This document shows, piece after piece, positions 13,277 to 26,400 of a DNA stretch of 64,000 nucleotides (position 1 is the stretch's first letter; the number at the start of each line of letters is the position of its first letter). The notes beneath the pieces are model-generated. The model did not search any database, was not told the DNA's origin, and saw only the letters and a program-made list of their open reading frames with translations. The stretch is from Cardinalis cardinalis (lineage: Eukaryota > Chordata > Aves > Passeriformes > Cardinalidae), in assembly GCA_014549065.1 (NCBI GenBank), contig JACDOX010000016.1, positions 5,629,757-5,693,756 on the forward strand. The letters run 5' to 3'. The translations under genes were made by a program, and so were the position numbers.

Positions 13277-16200
13277 AGAATTTTGGCACAACCAGTTTTC
13301 TTTGAAATATTATAGAACAAACAGTTAGTGGCAGGTAAATTATTCAGAAGAAATTAGGTGGCACCAGAGAATTCAAAAAGACTGTTTGGCTTTCTTTGTT
13401 GTAAATTTGCAAAAGTCATGCAACTGTAGGATTAGAACTGAAATTTGAACAGTAATACATTATTTACTCTTCTGCTGTCTGATGAAACTTTTTCTTTGTA
13501 TCTCTACCTAAGATTTTCTCACAGCCAATAAGTTCATTCAAAAAAGTAGAGATTTTCTAATTCCTAAAAAACAAAAAAGAGAGAGAAAAACGAGACAAAA
13601 TANTTAAATCAAAAAGTTGTAAAGTCAAGAACCGATTTTGGTTTACAATTTTATTTTTCATTGAATGTATTGTTCTTTCAACCTGTCAGTGCATTGTAGT
13701 GTAAAGCATTCTCCATACTTCTTTGCCTAGAAAGTATATTAATGATAACTGTTAACTTAAGCAGTCAGTTTGCCTTGTGCTGCACATTCACAGGATTCAG
13801 CTCCTAACAATGCTGGATTTTCTAAAAGAACAAAGTGTCTGGGGTGGGGGGGGCATGTGCACACACATTAGGAAATGTACACACATCCCCAAACATATTT
13901 TTGGCTTTTTCCTTTTGAAGTGTAGCTAAAAAAGTAAAACCCAAGAGCCTGCCCAAGACCCTAAAAGAGACAGCCCAGACCTCAGTGTGTGCTCTGGGTT
14001 TTGAGCCACCTCCTCACTGCTGCCTCTCCTAGTCCTGCCCAGGTGCTCACAGGTCTTCCACTTCCTTATTAGAACTCTCTAATTAACTAGGTTGGGATAN
14101 TTGGCTTGTCTGCTTTACAAATAGAGATCATATGTACTCTTGTTTATTATTATTACTATGTAAATGTAAGAACATGATTCAGAAAGAATCAGAATATGAA
14201 ATGAAAAGGTGAAGAATATTTTCCAGTTCTTCCCTGTCCCTCCCACCTTCCCATTTAAAAATAAAACAAGTCTTCCAGACATTCTAAATTATTTAGTTTT
14301 TATCAAATCCAGATTTTTCAGCANCACCAGTCCCTTTTCTCTCCTATCACCCCATTCTGGAAACAGCATTAACACAGCTACAGCTGATGATCAACTCTTG
14401 ACCCCTGTGATTCTCCCCACAGTCTTCCCTAGACTTGAAACAGGTCAAACAGGTCAGGCTTTGCCTCATTCTTGAAGAATAGTTCAAGACACTCATTTTG
14501 GGCTGCAGAAGTCACCACAAAGGCCAGACTCTGACAGAGGAGCACATCTTGCAGTCTCTGTGTTGGGCATCTCTGTCCACATGGGATTTTTGAAGGCAGT
14601 GAGGTGTCCCCATCCAGGTGTCCAGTCTGTTGCAGCCTGAGTGGTTTTTGTTGAGCTGATGCTGCTGTAAAACACCACCTACATCTTCTAAGCCAAAGCA
14701 GAGAATCAGTGTGTGCTGCCCTGAGTNCCAGAGCCCTCTCAGTGAGGTCACACAGCCTCCTAGGAGCTCAGCAAGAAAGGAAACTGCTGTCAAAAGATTT
14801 TTGCTGCAGGTATGGCAAATGGAATTGAAAGTTATGAATGTGTAAGTGAAGAGTATATGACTTTCATGAAATATAAAAGTGGTTTGAGTTGATAAGGTAC
14901 TTTTTATGGCTGAAGTGTTAACACTTTATTACAGTTAGATCTTAGTCCTGTGCTGATAAAGCAAGGGGAGTTGCCAATACCCTGTATGCAATTAGTCTAC
15001 AATTGCCTTTACAAGTGTGACCAGAGGATTTTTCACTACACAAGTNTAACTTCCCTGCTTAGCAAGTGGATCTCACAGCTTTTGAGCTAAAATGCAAGAG
15101 CTCTAAGTAAGCTTAGAGCTTATTGCTATTGCTCCTTCCCCATCATCAGTCCAGCTCTCCTTGTAGCAGCAAGCAGTTGAAGAAAAAAATTCCTAACCCA
15201 CAAAATGATGTAGAATGTGTCGTTCTCCTGGATGCTCTTTCTCAGTGTGATCAAGAGGCTTTCGTTTAGTGAATCCATTTGCTCACTCAGTTTTGGAGAG
15301 TCGCCCTTCATTTATTCTTTCCCTTTGGAAGTACTNTCGAGTGCAAATTACTGCTATCAGAAGCCTTGAACTGAGAGGCTATTATTCTCCATGCTCAGAT
15401 TAAATTAATTTTGAACAGTTTAATGCAGCATGTCCGAGCTGCAAGTCCAAGTGGTGTCAAATCTATTTCTCTGCTTTTTTAAGCTGCACCTTCAAGGGCA
15501 GTATGATTCATGGTAAATGTGTTCCTCTAATGTCTTTTGCTAGGCATTATTATTTTCTTTCATTTGCAAGTCATGAGGATAAAATGTTAACTATTTTCCT
15601 CCTAAAATTATATAAAGAATGCACAATTTGATACCAGCCTTTTTTTTCCCAAGATTATTATATTTGTTTCCTGTGCAAGAAATAAAGGAAAAATAAAAAA
15701 TAATCACAATGAAATCAAGAAATTGCTCTTTAAAGTGTCTAAAGGAGAAAAAGAAGACNCTATAGGATCCTGCAACATCATTGCATTAGTAAGGAATTAT
15801 CTTTATCAAGGTCTCTGTAATGAAAATTAAGGAGTTTTTAAGGATTGGCCACATAAGTCTATTTTCATTTTTGCTAAGGTGCAAACACAAAGCAGGACAT
15901 AAATCTGCTTTACTTTTCAAGCTGAAGCATNCAGCTCTCTCTCCACTGCTTCCAATTGCTAAGGTGTCATTGAAAGGTAGTAATGAAGATTTCCCAGAGG
16001 TTTCTGAAGTCTACATAGCCAAAAGTGGCAATCAGGTTTGCTCTATGGAAATAGGGAATTTGTGATNCTGAGAGATCCAGTGTGCTTTCTGTGAAAGGAG
16101 GCCTGATGGCCAAATACATTTACAAACGCAGATTTTCAAACCCATTCTCTAGCTCAGCAGTTGCCATTCTNTTTCTCATTTTGCACTCTGGGATATTATT

Positions 16201-17087
16201 GTATTCTGATACTTAGGTAGTGTCAGTACTGCCTGATGTATTGAATATCACATTGACATATGGTGTCCCTATTTTAACTTCATCTTGTATGTCAAGTAAT
16301 TGTTGTTACTTTCACGATCATATGTATCTTTGAAATTGATATAACACCACTAAAATTGTATTTGCATATTCATAAATATCTATTTGGCTCTCATGTATCC
16401 TCTCTACAAAATGAGGCATATACACAGTTAAGTGACAAACATAAGGACAGTGTATCCATCTGACAAATAAAGTCACCAGTAAGAAAAAAACAAGTCATAG
16501 TGATATCTCCTTCAGTAACTGAAAAAAAATGGAATTTTTAATTCTGCCTGTTAAAAAAAAGGCACTTTTTTTGAAGAGAGCCAAGGATGGATGTTTTTTC
16601 TGAAAAATNCTGTTGAATTTTTATAGGCTGGAAGGTAACAACTTCCATGTTGAGGAACTGAGGGCTGAAATGTAACACAGTAAAAAATCTGTTCTGTAAA
16701 TTATACAACATAAATTGCCAAGATCTTGTCCTATATTAAATACTTAAGAAATAGTTATTTACCTGTTCTGTAAAATTAAATAAATACATTTTAATGGATT
16801 ATATCACCAGTGATACAGCTCTCCTGGAATGCATATTGTTCTCACAAGCTGGTGATCATATGGCTGTTATTTTTGAGATGTTTATTGAGTGTCTTCAATA
16901 GCTTAGCCTATCAAAAACACCTATCAGGAGGTTTTTCTATTATTTTCACAAATTTAACTTCAGTAAGCTGGCTTTTATCCATTAAATAGTTGGATTACAT
17001 AGTCCTCTGTATATTTTCACATAGATATTTGCAGAGTTGTAGAATCCTTCAGGGGCAAAGATAAACCATGTAACAGGTAAGCATGCC

Positions 17088-17119
17088 CATCAGTCATCAC
17101 CATCATCATCATCACCATT
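17088..17119. repeat. imperfect (CAT/CAC)n microsatellite
   Basis: CATCAGTCATCACCATCATC and its continuation form an imperfect triplet repeat of about ten units. It is an ordinary microsatellite, likely variable in length between individuals. Confidence 0.85.
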
Positions 17120-18587
17120 CAGTTATTTTAGCCACCACATATTTTGTGTATATATTAGGTTGAATAGTATTTCCAAAATACTGTAATCATTCATGACATC
17201 AGAACATCTGTGACATCACTACTTTGTTTTTCTTTCACCTCTATTGCTAAGGTGCTTCACTTATCTTAGACTTTTTTTGAACCTAGAGCACATCAGACAA
17301 TCTACTTCTTCTATTTCTGCTTCAGATGCAAAGTTGAGTTCCTGGATAATTTGGCAGTATCATGGGACATTAATTGCTCTGACAAAGGAAGCTCTAAGGG
17401 CACCTTTTGTGTTGCAAGTGCAGAGAAGAGTGATGTGCATCATACCAGAATCAGGGATTTGCTGGTTGTGATATAACATTGCCATGAGAGGTGTGTTGCT
17501 GTCAGGAAGGTTAAGGCACAGCACAGCAGAGACAGAATGCCAGGCTTGTGAGACAGTGACTGAGAATAAGGCCAAAGCACCAATATCCTGGTAGGACCCN
17601 TAATATTCATAATTTTAAAGAACAACAGAAAAATAAAATGAGGCCACAACATGAAAAATTACACCAGTTCTTATCATAGAGAGAGATGTCAGAGAAGCAG
17701 CAGAAACTGTGACATTGATGAAGCAAAATAAGATAATGGAAAATGAGCCTGGGATTCATCCTTATTGGAGTTACTGTGANGGAAATAAAGTATGACAGAG
17801 GAGTTGTTGGCTCAGATGTTTCTAAAGTATTTTGAAGTANAGTTACAGTACACTTACAGTCCTCAGCCAACCCTCTCTNCTGGGANAGTTTTCTCCCAGT
17901 TATTTTTTGGGTCTAAAGAGTAAAATAACATACAGGTAGATTTTCCTATTCCACCAGAAGTTATGAAATTTACTTTTTTTAATTATCCAGCTGGAAGCCT
18001 TTTGTGCATTTAAAAGAATTTGGGCTATTTCTAATCATGACTGAATTGCACTTATTGCTCTGAAGTTCTTGCCTTCAGTAACTCCATCATCTTGTTTTTC
18101 AGGCCTTGCCTGAAAGCACAAAAGCCTGTGGTGAAATCTGGGTATGCCAGAAACCAGGCACTGAGATAAATTATGGGGTGGAGACAGGNTCACCTGTGTG
18201 AATATCAGTGCAAAAGGGCATCAGACACCAGCTGCAAGGAGTGCCTGAATTTCCATGACATTGTATAATTCCTGTGCTGTTAATATGGTGTGAGTCTGAT
18301 TTATAGCAGCAATTTTCACAGGGCATTTTTGAGCTCTGTGCCATTTTTAAAGGTTTGGTCTCTAGGAACAGCATAATGAAATCACTAATATGATCAGAAA
18401 ATCTCTAACAAGATAAACAGTATTCTCATTCCTCTTCCTGTCGCTAGCAGTGCTGGAAATGATCTCCTCCTCAGCAGCCTGCTCCTGTCTCACAGGGGGT
18501 GTATTTGGCAGCTGCAGAAGCCATGTGCCAAGTCTGAGAATGCATTTTTCATGTGTTAGTAAGTAGGTCTAGTGCTGACTGTGAGAG

Positions 18588-18712
18588 AGGCGAGACGCTC
18601 AGTTATGTAAATCCTACGTGATTTGTGAGCAATTCAGTCACTGTGGCACGCTCAAGACCACGGTTTTTCACAAATCCCTCATAAGATCAACTTACAAGGT
18701 CACGTGACAGCG
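18588..18712. promoter_or_regulatory. candidate enhancer-like cluster: D-box, E-box, CpG-rich
   Basis: Seven CpG dinucleotides fall within about 122 bases (18591, 18596, 18617, 18649, 18661, 18703, 18711), in a background where CpG is rare. The patch contains TTATGTAA at 18603-18610, which matches the D-box bound by PAR-bZIP and NFIL3-type factors. It also holds the palindrome GTCACGTGAC at 18699-18708, which matches the USF/TFE/CLOCK-type E-box, overlapping AGGTCA, a nuclear-receptor half-site. TCAGTCA at 18634-18640 resembles an AP-1-like site. Single motifs occur by chance; the co-occurrence and CpG retention are the reason for listing it. Function and conservation are inference. Confidence 0.35.
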
Positions 18713-19558
18713 CTTAATCTTGGAGAGAGATTGTTNCTGTTGCTAACATTTGAGCAGAAACACGCAACTGTCTTTATGTCCACCAGAGCCCCCTTTGCAG
18801 TTTACCAAAGTCTGAGGTCTTGTCCTAGCTTGAACTTGAAACCAAAAGTTATGTTGGTGCTCTGGCACANATACCAAAAAGGCCAAAAACCCAAGAAAAT
18901 ATGACAAATATGAAAATTAAATGAGCAGAAAACAGTCTTGCTGACTTAAAATGCCATGACACTGCATTAGGAACTTTAAATAATACATTCCTTCATAGAG
19001 TGGTTGAGGGAGTCCATGAAAATGGTGTTTCAACATAAAGTCATGATGAAAGGAGTTTCAGAACGTGCAGGAACGAGGACCTGATTATTTGGATTGTGAT
19101 TTTTAAGAGAAACACTCCTGAGATGTGCACATCCTAAAGAAGTGAGCAAAGGAAAATGTTGACTGGGTTTACTGGGCCAGCCCTCCTGTCCCTGTTATCC
19201 AGNGACGAGCTCTCATCCTGAGGGAAGAACAGATTTGAGGGGTCGAATGAAGATACCNCAAGGAGATTTCCATCTGGCTGGCAGGGATGGTGGAGAGGGA
19301 AGCTGGTGACCTGTTGGAGCAGAGAAGGGAGGAGGCAGAAACAGCTGGGGGATAATGCAGTAGGACCAAGAGAAAGAAGAGGAGCCGAGAGAATGTGCTC
19401 AGCTGAGAGGTGTGTGCTAGGCAGAGAGATGGGAGATTGGTTAGTACAGCTGGTTGCAGAATTATTGGCTGTTCAAGGTGTCTTTTTTTGAGCAAATCCC
19501 ATCCTAGCTATCTTTCACCTTTTCCCTTGGATGTGGAAAAATAAAGTCATGCAAACTT

Positions 19559-19618
19559 AAAAGCAGTAAAATTCCAAGACTAAAAGCAGNGAGATTCCAA
19601 GACCAAAGTCTTGGAATC
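19559..19618. repeat. short tandem duplication plus perfect inverted repeat (hairpin)
   Basis: GATTCCAAGAC at 19593-19603 is followed by the four bases CAAA and then its exact reverse complement GTCTTGGAATC at 19608-19618, an 11-base-pair stem. Immediately upstream, ATTCCAAGAC occurs again at 19571-19580 preceded by the same TAAAAGCAG context, giving a direct repeat of about 22 bases. This looks like a small local duplication and inversion, perhaps from template switching. No flanking terminal repeats suggest a transposon. Confidence 0.85.
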
Positions 19619-22600
19619 ACTTCCCTCCCTGCCTCCATTTAGCAATCTGATGTGCTGCAATCCTGAACTCTTGCTGCCCAAGTATTTACTTTACCAGGCA
19701 GAAATGGATTTGTTAAAGCCATTGTCAGTATTGACTAAAAAACCCAAACAGACCTGTAATGAAACTATGTTAAATATTTAAGTTCTAGCATCTCAGAAAT
19801 TTGAAAAAATAATAATGATGCACCAAGTTATTTTTAAATACCAAGGTTTTATTGTGATCTTAAATGTTGCAACAATTATAATTACATGCATATAAATTAC
19901 ATTTGGAATCACATAGTGCAGGTGGTTGGTTGGTTTTTACTGTTTCTTCTCTAGAAATAACTAAAAGCTCAAATTTTATAGTAGTTGTTGGATCTTTTGG
20001 GGATGGGGGGTGGAACAGCATTATTAAATATAAATAAAGGCAAAAAATNATGGCTTCTGAAAATATTAATTCCTCTCCCTTTCCCTGAAGGACATTCAAG
20101 GCTTTTCACTAAAATCTGTCCCACTTTAGTCTTGTTGAAAGTGCATGACCCAGTCCATTCTCTTCTATTTCAATTGATGACCATATTTCAGCAGTGCAGC
20201 ACCAACAGAATTGTTTCCTATCGAAAATTCCTAGAGGGGAAAATTCAAAGCATGAATAAATAAAGAAGAGGTTGTGACATACAATCTCTCTCCATTATCT
20301 TACCAACCTTAACAGCTGCTTGCAGGTGGAATTTTAGCTTGGCTGAATGCTTTGCCCCCTTGTTGCCCTACAGGAATTGTCCTGATGCAGACTTTGGTGA
20401 GCCAAGCCCAGTTTTGTGCTGACTGGAGCTTCCTGCTCCCAGTCTCTGAAATGCTGTGAGGGAAACCTGAAATAACCAACCCTTGTGTCAACTGCAGACC
20501 AGAAGTTGCCAATGGAATGAATCATGGTTTTGCAATTTAAAGAAACAGACTTGAGCAGTTTGATCCAGTACCAGCAGAAAGTGATAGGAGAAGCTTGGCT
20601 GAAAAGTTAAAAATCCTTCCAGTTGGAAAAAATAAGTTACTTTGTTAATTTTTTTTTTGGTTAAAATTTTCTGAGAGAGTAAATCCTCTCGTCAATCTTT
20701 ATTCTGGACTACCTGTATTTCTTAGAAAATTTTGCCTTTTTTAGATGATGTCAAGAGGAAGCAAGGGGGGTGGTGGGAAATGGCAGGAGGCTTATTCCCA
20801 ATTTGTAATGTCCCTTCCTGTTTCACACACTTTTTTTCTATGCTGACAGAATGAATAGGAAATGGGAGACAAATTTGAAGGCAGGCCTGTCTGAACATGA
20901 CATTCAGAAAAATGTACTTACTTGTACATACTACAAGAATGAACCCAAATTGACTCTTGTCACTTTTTATCAGCTTTGAAAAGCAAAGTAAATGAGAAAC
21001 TTACCTTGCTGACTGTATTTTTTATATCTTCTTGAAAAAGGATCTGAGTCAACTTTGTCCCCCTTTCACAAACCTATTTTAGCTCCTAATTCTACATTCA
21101 AAGCTAAGAATAAAATATGTTGTTTAATAAGAACAAAAAAATATCTTCAAAGTACCAGTTATACAATTAAAGCAGAATCTTAAAGCCAAAAAAGCCCCCT
21201 GTGCATANAGGTTTATTTTTAAAACACTATGAATTGTTGTCACTCATCAAGCAGCATTGAGAGTACATCGAACACCTACAAAAGATCAAAGAACTTCAAT
21301 ATTCTGTCNATTCTGCATTTTTAGCTTAACTACTTCATCAAAAAAATTATTCTTTGGCATTTATTTGAATGTGAAGTACAGTAATCAGGGCTCTAAAGCT
21401 AATCTGATTAGGTGGTTTATTTNACAAAAGCTGTCCTATCTCTTTTTCAGTGAAGATTAGCCAAAACCTCAATGTTTCTTTTTCATAAATTTAAAATTCA
21501 AGAATATTATCTAATTATTTTATTACTGACAGACTGTACACTGCCTCTCTTTAGAAATACTCAATACAGCAAAACCAAACAAATGGGTTTCTTCTGTTTG
21601 AAAGAAGCAGGATGATGGGACTGTTAAATTGCTGTAGAATTAGTAAAAGCCTAATCTTTTTCATGAGGAAATGTTGTAAAAAGCTGCAGGTAGAGTAATT
21701 TCCTTCCATTTTATTTTCGGGGCTTATGCTGTGAGTATAAATGCTATGAAAATGCAAATGAATTGCTAGATTATTTAAAATATGCATAACATGCAGCTAT
21801 TCTTTTAGAGGGAAATTTGCTTTCCTTTCTCATCACCCATCTGTTTTTTTGTCTTGTACATATATTTGTTTAAGATTTATNTAAAACACCCTTTAGATTT
21901 TGGACATCACTTTCACAAAGCAGAAGTGTCTGAAGTTCTACATGTTTTGAAATTCCTCTTGGAAAATAGGAATTTGCCTGTGCTCTTCCAATATTTATAA
22001 CATAACAGCAGCATGGCAACACATTACAAAGAATATTTCATTTCTTGGCTCCAAGTGGAGATACATTCATTTTTATATTCCCTCCTTCTTCCCTTACCAT
22101 GAGAAGTAGAAAGTCCAACCCACTTACTTTGTTAAAAAATACCAATACAGTGCAGTAATGCTACATTATATGTCATGAAATANGGTTTGATTTTCCTCAA
22201 TATAATTTCCTACTTGTATTTGTCAACTCTGTGTAAATTGGGGCTTTTGACTATGTAATCACTCATTTTTTAAGTCTATTAATTTGTTCTGAATGTATTT
22301 TTTTATGTTTTTCAGTTTTATAGCTAGAAAGATATTTTTAAATCAGTATTATTTCTTTTATGTTTAGCTTTCATGTCCCAGGGGCTAATATGGAAAATAC
22401 TGAACAAAATCCTATGGCCTGTTTTCTGCAAAACCAGCAGATGATCATAATGATCCTTTTGGCCAGAAAAACTTTTGAATGCATTGCCTGGCCATCCTGA
22501 ATGAGGAACTGTTCTTCTCTGTCCAAATCTGAGCACGTGTGCTCTCAGTGAAGTTGATGTCNCATTTTGTAGCAGATAATTTAATTGCATTATAGATTTT

Positions 22601-25600
22601 AGCAGCATTTCCTGCTCTGAATCAGGTTCCAGCTTTTTTTCCAGATGCAGACAGAAATTATTTTTCCTTTTCTGGTCTACCAGTGCTTTGACAAGGGGGA
22701 AGGACTCTCTCTCTCCTCTGGGTTTGCTTATGTTGTGTCCTTAGGTGCTGCTGAGATGTCCAGGCCAAATAGGTCTGGAGTTTGCTTCCATTTTCTTATT
22801 CCAGGGTTCTGGAGGTTGTTCCACCTTGAATGGCTGAAACAGCTCCTTGCAGTGTGACTCTGACCAAGTGTTACAGATACACCCATAGGTTCCCCATGAG
22901 TGCCTTCTAATGGCAACTTATTCCCCTGCCTGCTCAGTGCTCTGTGAGAGCAGACTGGAAATGATGTTTAGTACCACTCTTTCATGTGCATTTAGTTGAT
23001 GCTCACTGTTGGCATAACAGGGGTTAAAGTTTGGAGTAGGATTGACAGAGACTTGACACATGAAAGACTGAAATATTGGCACCCCACCCAGAATCTGGAA
23101 AATAAGGGAAATTAAAATATACCCGGTACAAATGAAAATAGCAAGATAAATTTGTGTGAAAAACTCNTTCTACCATCTGAGCATGTTCACAGCCCGGAGC
23201 TCTGCCCTGTTGCACTCTGCTGAGGGCACAGGTTGGTGCTGGCACAGGTTCCAAGCCCAGATCTGTCTGTCCTTGCAGGCAGCACCCAACATTCCTCTTG
23301 GCTCTGACNCCTCCAGGTGCTGCACCCCCTTTACCTCCCACCTGTCCACTGTGGAGGAAAATGCCTGAGCTGAAAGCAAGTGCTTTGATTACCCACAGGG
23401 AAACAATGAGGACAGCAAGAAAGGTTTAAAGATAAGAAAGAGAGCCATTTCTATCATCTACTGNGTCTGGCTGTCACAGGGAGGTATTGGTACAAGCCCT
23501 GCTGTCCCTGCTGTCAAGCCTGTCTGGACTGTTTTATCATCTGCAGACATTGCCCTCTGCCTTCCTCGGGGTCAATTGGATCAGTGCCTTTCACATTTTT
23601 TGGTCAAAGCTTCAGCTTGGAATTTTATCATATTTCAATAAAGTCACAGTGTGGAAAATGTACCTCAAAATTCTGAATGTTCTCTCCTGTCCATGTGAGT
23701 CCTGGCAGGTACATCTGTCTGTGTCTGCTTGGGGAGGCTCATGCAATTTTTGGCTGATAAGCAGCATTTAGGCAGCAGAATTGTGGCCAATCAGTGCACN
23801 CAGGAATAGCCAACTTCACAGTGCTCATGTATTTCACAGCTGGAAGTTCTTTTTCAGGCATTTTTTTCATTTATAACAGTTTGTATTCTTCTGTNCTTTT
23901 GTGTCTGTAATAATGAGTAATTTCTGACATCCGTCCTTTAAGGACATTTACTTTTGTCCCTGACCATGGGCACTCTTGCAGAGTATGTAGGAATAACTTC
24001 CTAAATAATGCAGAATAGAGAAATTTGCAAGCAGAATAGTAGCTCAGCTACCTGGGTACCTTTTCTNTGGCAGAAGACTGACAGATGCTGCACCAGAAAA
24101 TAATTTGTTACAAACCTCATCTNGATCCAAGTTTATACCCTGAAGTTCTTTATTTTTGCAACGTGTCCTTTGAAATGTTGCATTTGCTTTTTCCACTTAC
24201 AGTTTTAGAGTGGTGTATCTCTGTAAATCATCTTTGCACATTTGAGTTCCAGGGGTTTTTTAACAGCTCNTGTTTTTCATAGATTGCAGCCTTGACAACC
24301 TTCAATACTTTTTTAAGTTCTCAAAGTGGTTGGGGTCTTAGAAGTGATTATTTCCTACAAGAGAGGGCAAGCTTTTATATTAAGTGTTTCTCTTTTGTGC
24401 CTATATCACTCAATATAAGGAACTTTTTCCTTATACTGACNTGTTTCTGGTTGAGAAGTATTGAAGACCTAAGACAATTCATGGTAGAAAGTCCTTTAGG
24501 CATTTATGCTATTTATTTAGAAAACTACCCTTTTATGTTCAAAGAATTTGTGCTCTGTTTTTTCCCCAAAAATCCACATGGTTAAATACAGTCTTAAAAT
24601 CACATTTTCAGTGGGTGAATATATCACTTACTCTTCTGATTTCATTGTGACCCCACATTTGCAAGAGGAATATTAGCAAGAGCAAACCAAGAAAGTTGAT
24701 TCACCCCAGCTAAATTTAATATGGGTGTACCATAGGATTTACCATCTCTTCGTCTCTTGCTGTTGCTAAGGAGGGGGTAGGAGCACCAAGGTTTTACATT
24801 GATAGGGATAATTCTGTGCTCAACTGTCCAGAGCTTTGGTTGTCAAAATATTTAATAAATTATTTCTATTAAATAAACAGAGTGTGTGAAAACAACAGGG
24901 ATTCCATACTGCTGGAGACCCAGTATGACAGATTTCATTCACCAAAGAAAAGTTTAGGGAGGTTACAAGGATTTGATAAGGTAGTCATCAATTTGCATTT
25001 GTAGCAAATTCTTACTCTTGCTATAAAATAAAAAAGAGATATTTAAAAATAGGTGTGCTTAAAATNAATGTTTGACTGTTTAACAGAAGTCAATTTGGTT
25101 CCAGTTTGACATGTTGCTATACTAGTATGGCCAGTTTCTTCTGGACACNTACATTTTACTGAAATCTGTTGAAAAGCTTCAATGTGAGTCCTAAGAGTCT
25201 CTTTTCTCTCTAGATTAAATATTGAGAAATAAAACAAAATATGTAAATATAGTATACCCAAAAGCAAAAAAGTAATTTCCAACACAGATGGGTTTCAGGA
25301 GGTCTGCTGCCAAAGATTTTAAAATTCTTGTGCCAAGGGGTAATTTGCTTGCAACAGAAGAAAGTGTATCCAATTACCCTTATGAAATTATGAGTTTTGC
25401 TCCCAAATCAGCCATTTAATGGGCATTTGCAATGAAGGTGCAAGCAATGGCCATCTTGTTTCTCGTACTCTTGAGGTTATGATAGATTTAGTGTGTCTTT
25501 TTTCTCTGTGTCCCCTAAATATGAGGGAAATAACTATTAAGAATCATAACTTGACCAATATTATGCTGCGGGTAAAAATTTCTAATGGTTTGAGTTGTTG

Positions 25601-25601
25601 G

Positions 25602-25614
25602 TTTTTTTTTTTTT
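25602..25614. repeat. T13 homopolymer
   Basis: Thirteen T followed by ATATATGC. It is a simple tract with no associated element. Confidence 0.9.
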
Positions 25615-26067
25615 ATATATGCTCTGCAGTCATTAAATTTAACCTTTAGCATGCTATAAGGAGTGTTTCTCTCCATCCCAGAACCTTCTGGGCTTGCTGA
25701 GGTCAGTGCTGCTGTTTGCCATCCCTGCAGTCAGGGAGCAGAGGCAAAGCAGCAGCAGAGTTTCCTTGGGAGGGCAGCCCTGGGTATGCTCTGGGTCTGC
25801 CCTCCCTTGGGGAAATGAGCCATGCTTGGCTTCTGCNTTGCTCTTCTACATCAAATCCAGGATATTTCCATGGAAGATAAATNTATTCCAAGAAACTGCC
25901 CTTCACACATGAATTTCTGTATCTCCCTACTGTGATTTTTAGTACTTTGGGCTTGGCGTTGAAAATCCATGTTTACAAGTGCCGTACCAGTCCTTATACT
26001 GAAAAGTCATAAATATGGAATGTGATCATGAAATATAAGAATGAATACAAAAATGTTTTCATATTGA

Positions 26068-26081
26068 TTTTTTTTTTTTTT
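26068..26081. repeat. T14 homopolymer
   Basis: Fourteen T followed by GGTAG. It could be read as a pyrimidine tract ahead of a splice acceptor for the 182-codon frame, but there is no independent support for an exon here. Confidence 0.9.
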
Positions 26082-26299
26082 GGTAGAAATCATAAATTGC
26101 TCAGACTACAGCTTTGTGGAGGCCTGAGAAAAGCACAGAGCTCTGGTAGCTTTGGAGGGGGAGTTTTTGTCACACTGCCACCACCACTGCCAGTCCCAGA
26201 GCCACAGCTGGCACAGCCTCCCCTGCCTGCTCCACTTTTGGAGAGAAAACACTGTAAGGGATACCTGTGCCCTAATAGCACCTCTGCTTTTGAATCCTG

Positions 26300-26400
26300 C
26301 CCCATCGAACTAATTAGGCTTTCTCTCTTTAATTTTACCTATCAGGCATTGTCATTCAGCCTCATAGGAATTCTGTGCCTGTTAATTAGCAAAACCTTGT
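26300..26400. promoter_or_regulatory. candidate conserved-element-like patch with paired TAATTAG motifs
   Basis: TAATTAG occurs at 26311-26317 and TTAATTAG at 26382-26389, separated by a non-repetitive segment with ATTGTC and TTTAATTTTACC. Spaced homeodomain cores in unique sequence are typical of developmental non-coding elements in vertebrates. This is a weak, motif-only argument; the patch also lies inside the 182-codon open frame at 26022-26570, which could be a chance frame. Confidence 0.25.

Larger units (their letters stand above)
12623..18420. other. AT-rich unique sequence, no gene recognised
   Basis: No coding frame can be supported. A T13 tract lies at 13264-13276 and a G8 run followed by a short CA repeat at 13846-13868. 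A GC-richer patch at 14490-14790 carries overlapping minus-strand frames with no known similarity. POU- and homeodomain-like motifs occur near 12833 and 15408-15425. A short CAT/CAC-rich microsatellite is at 17088-17119. Confidence 0.6.
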
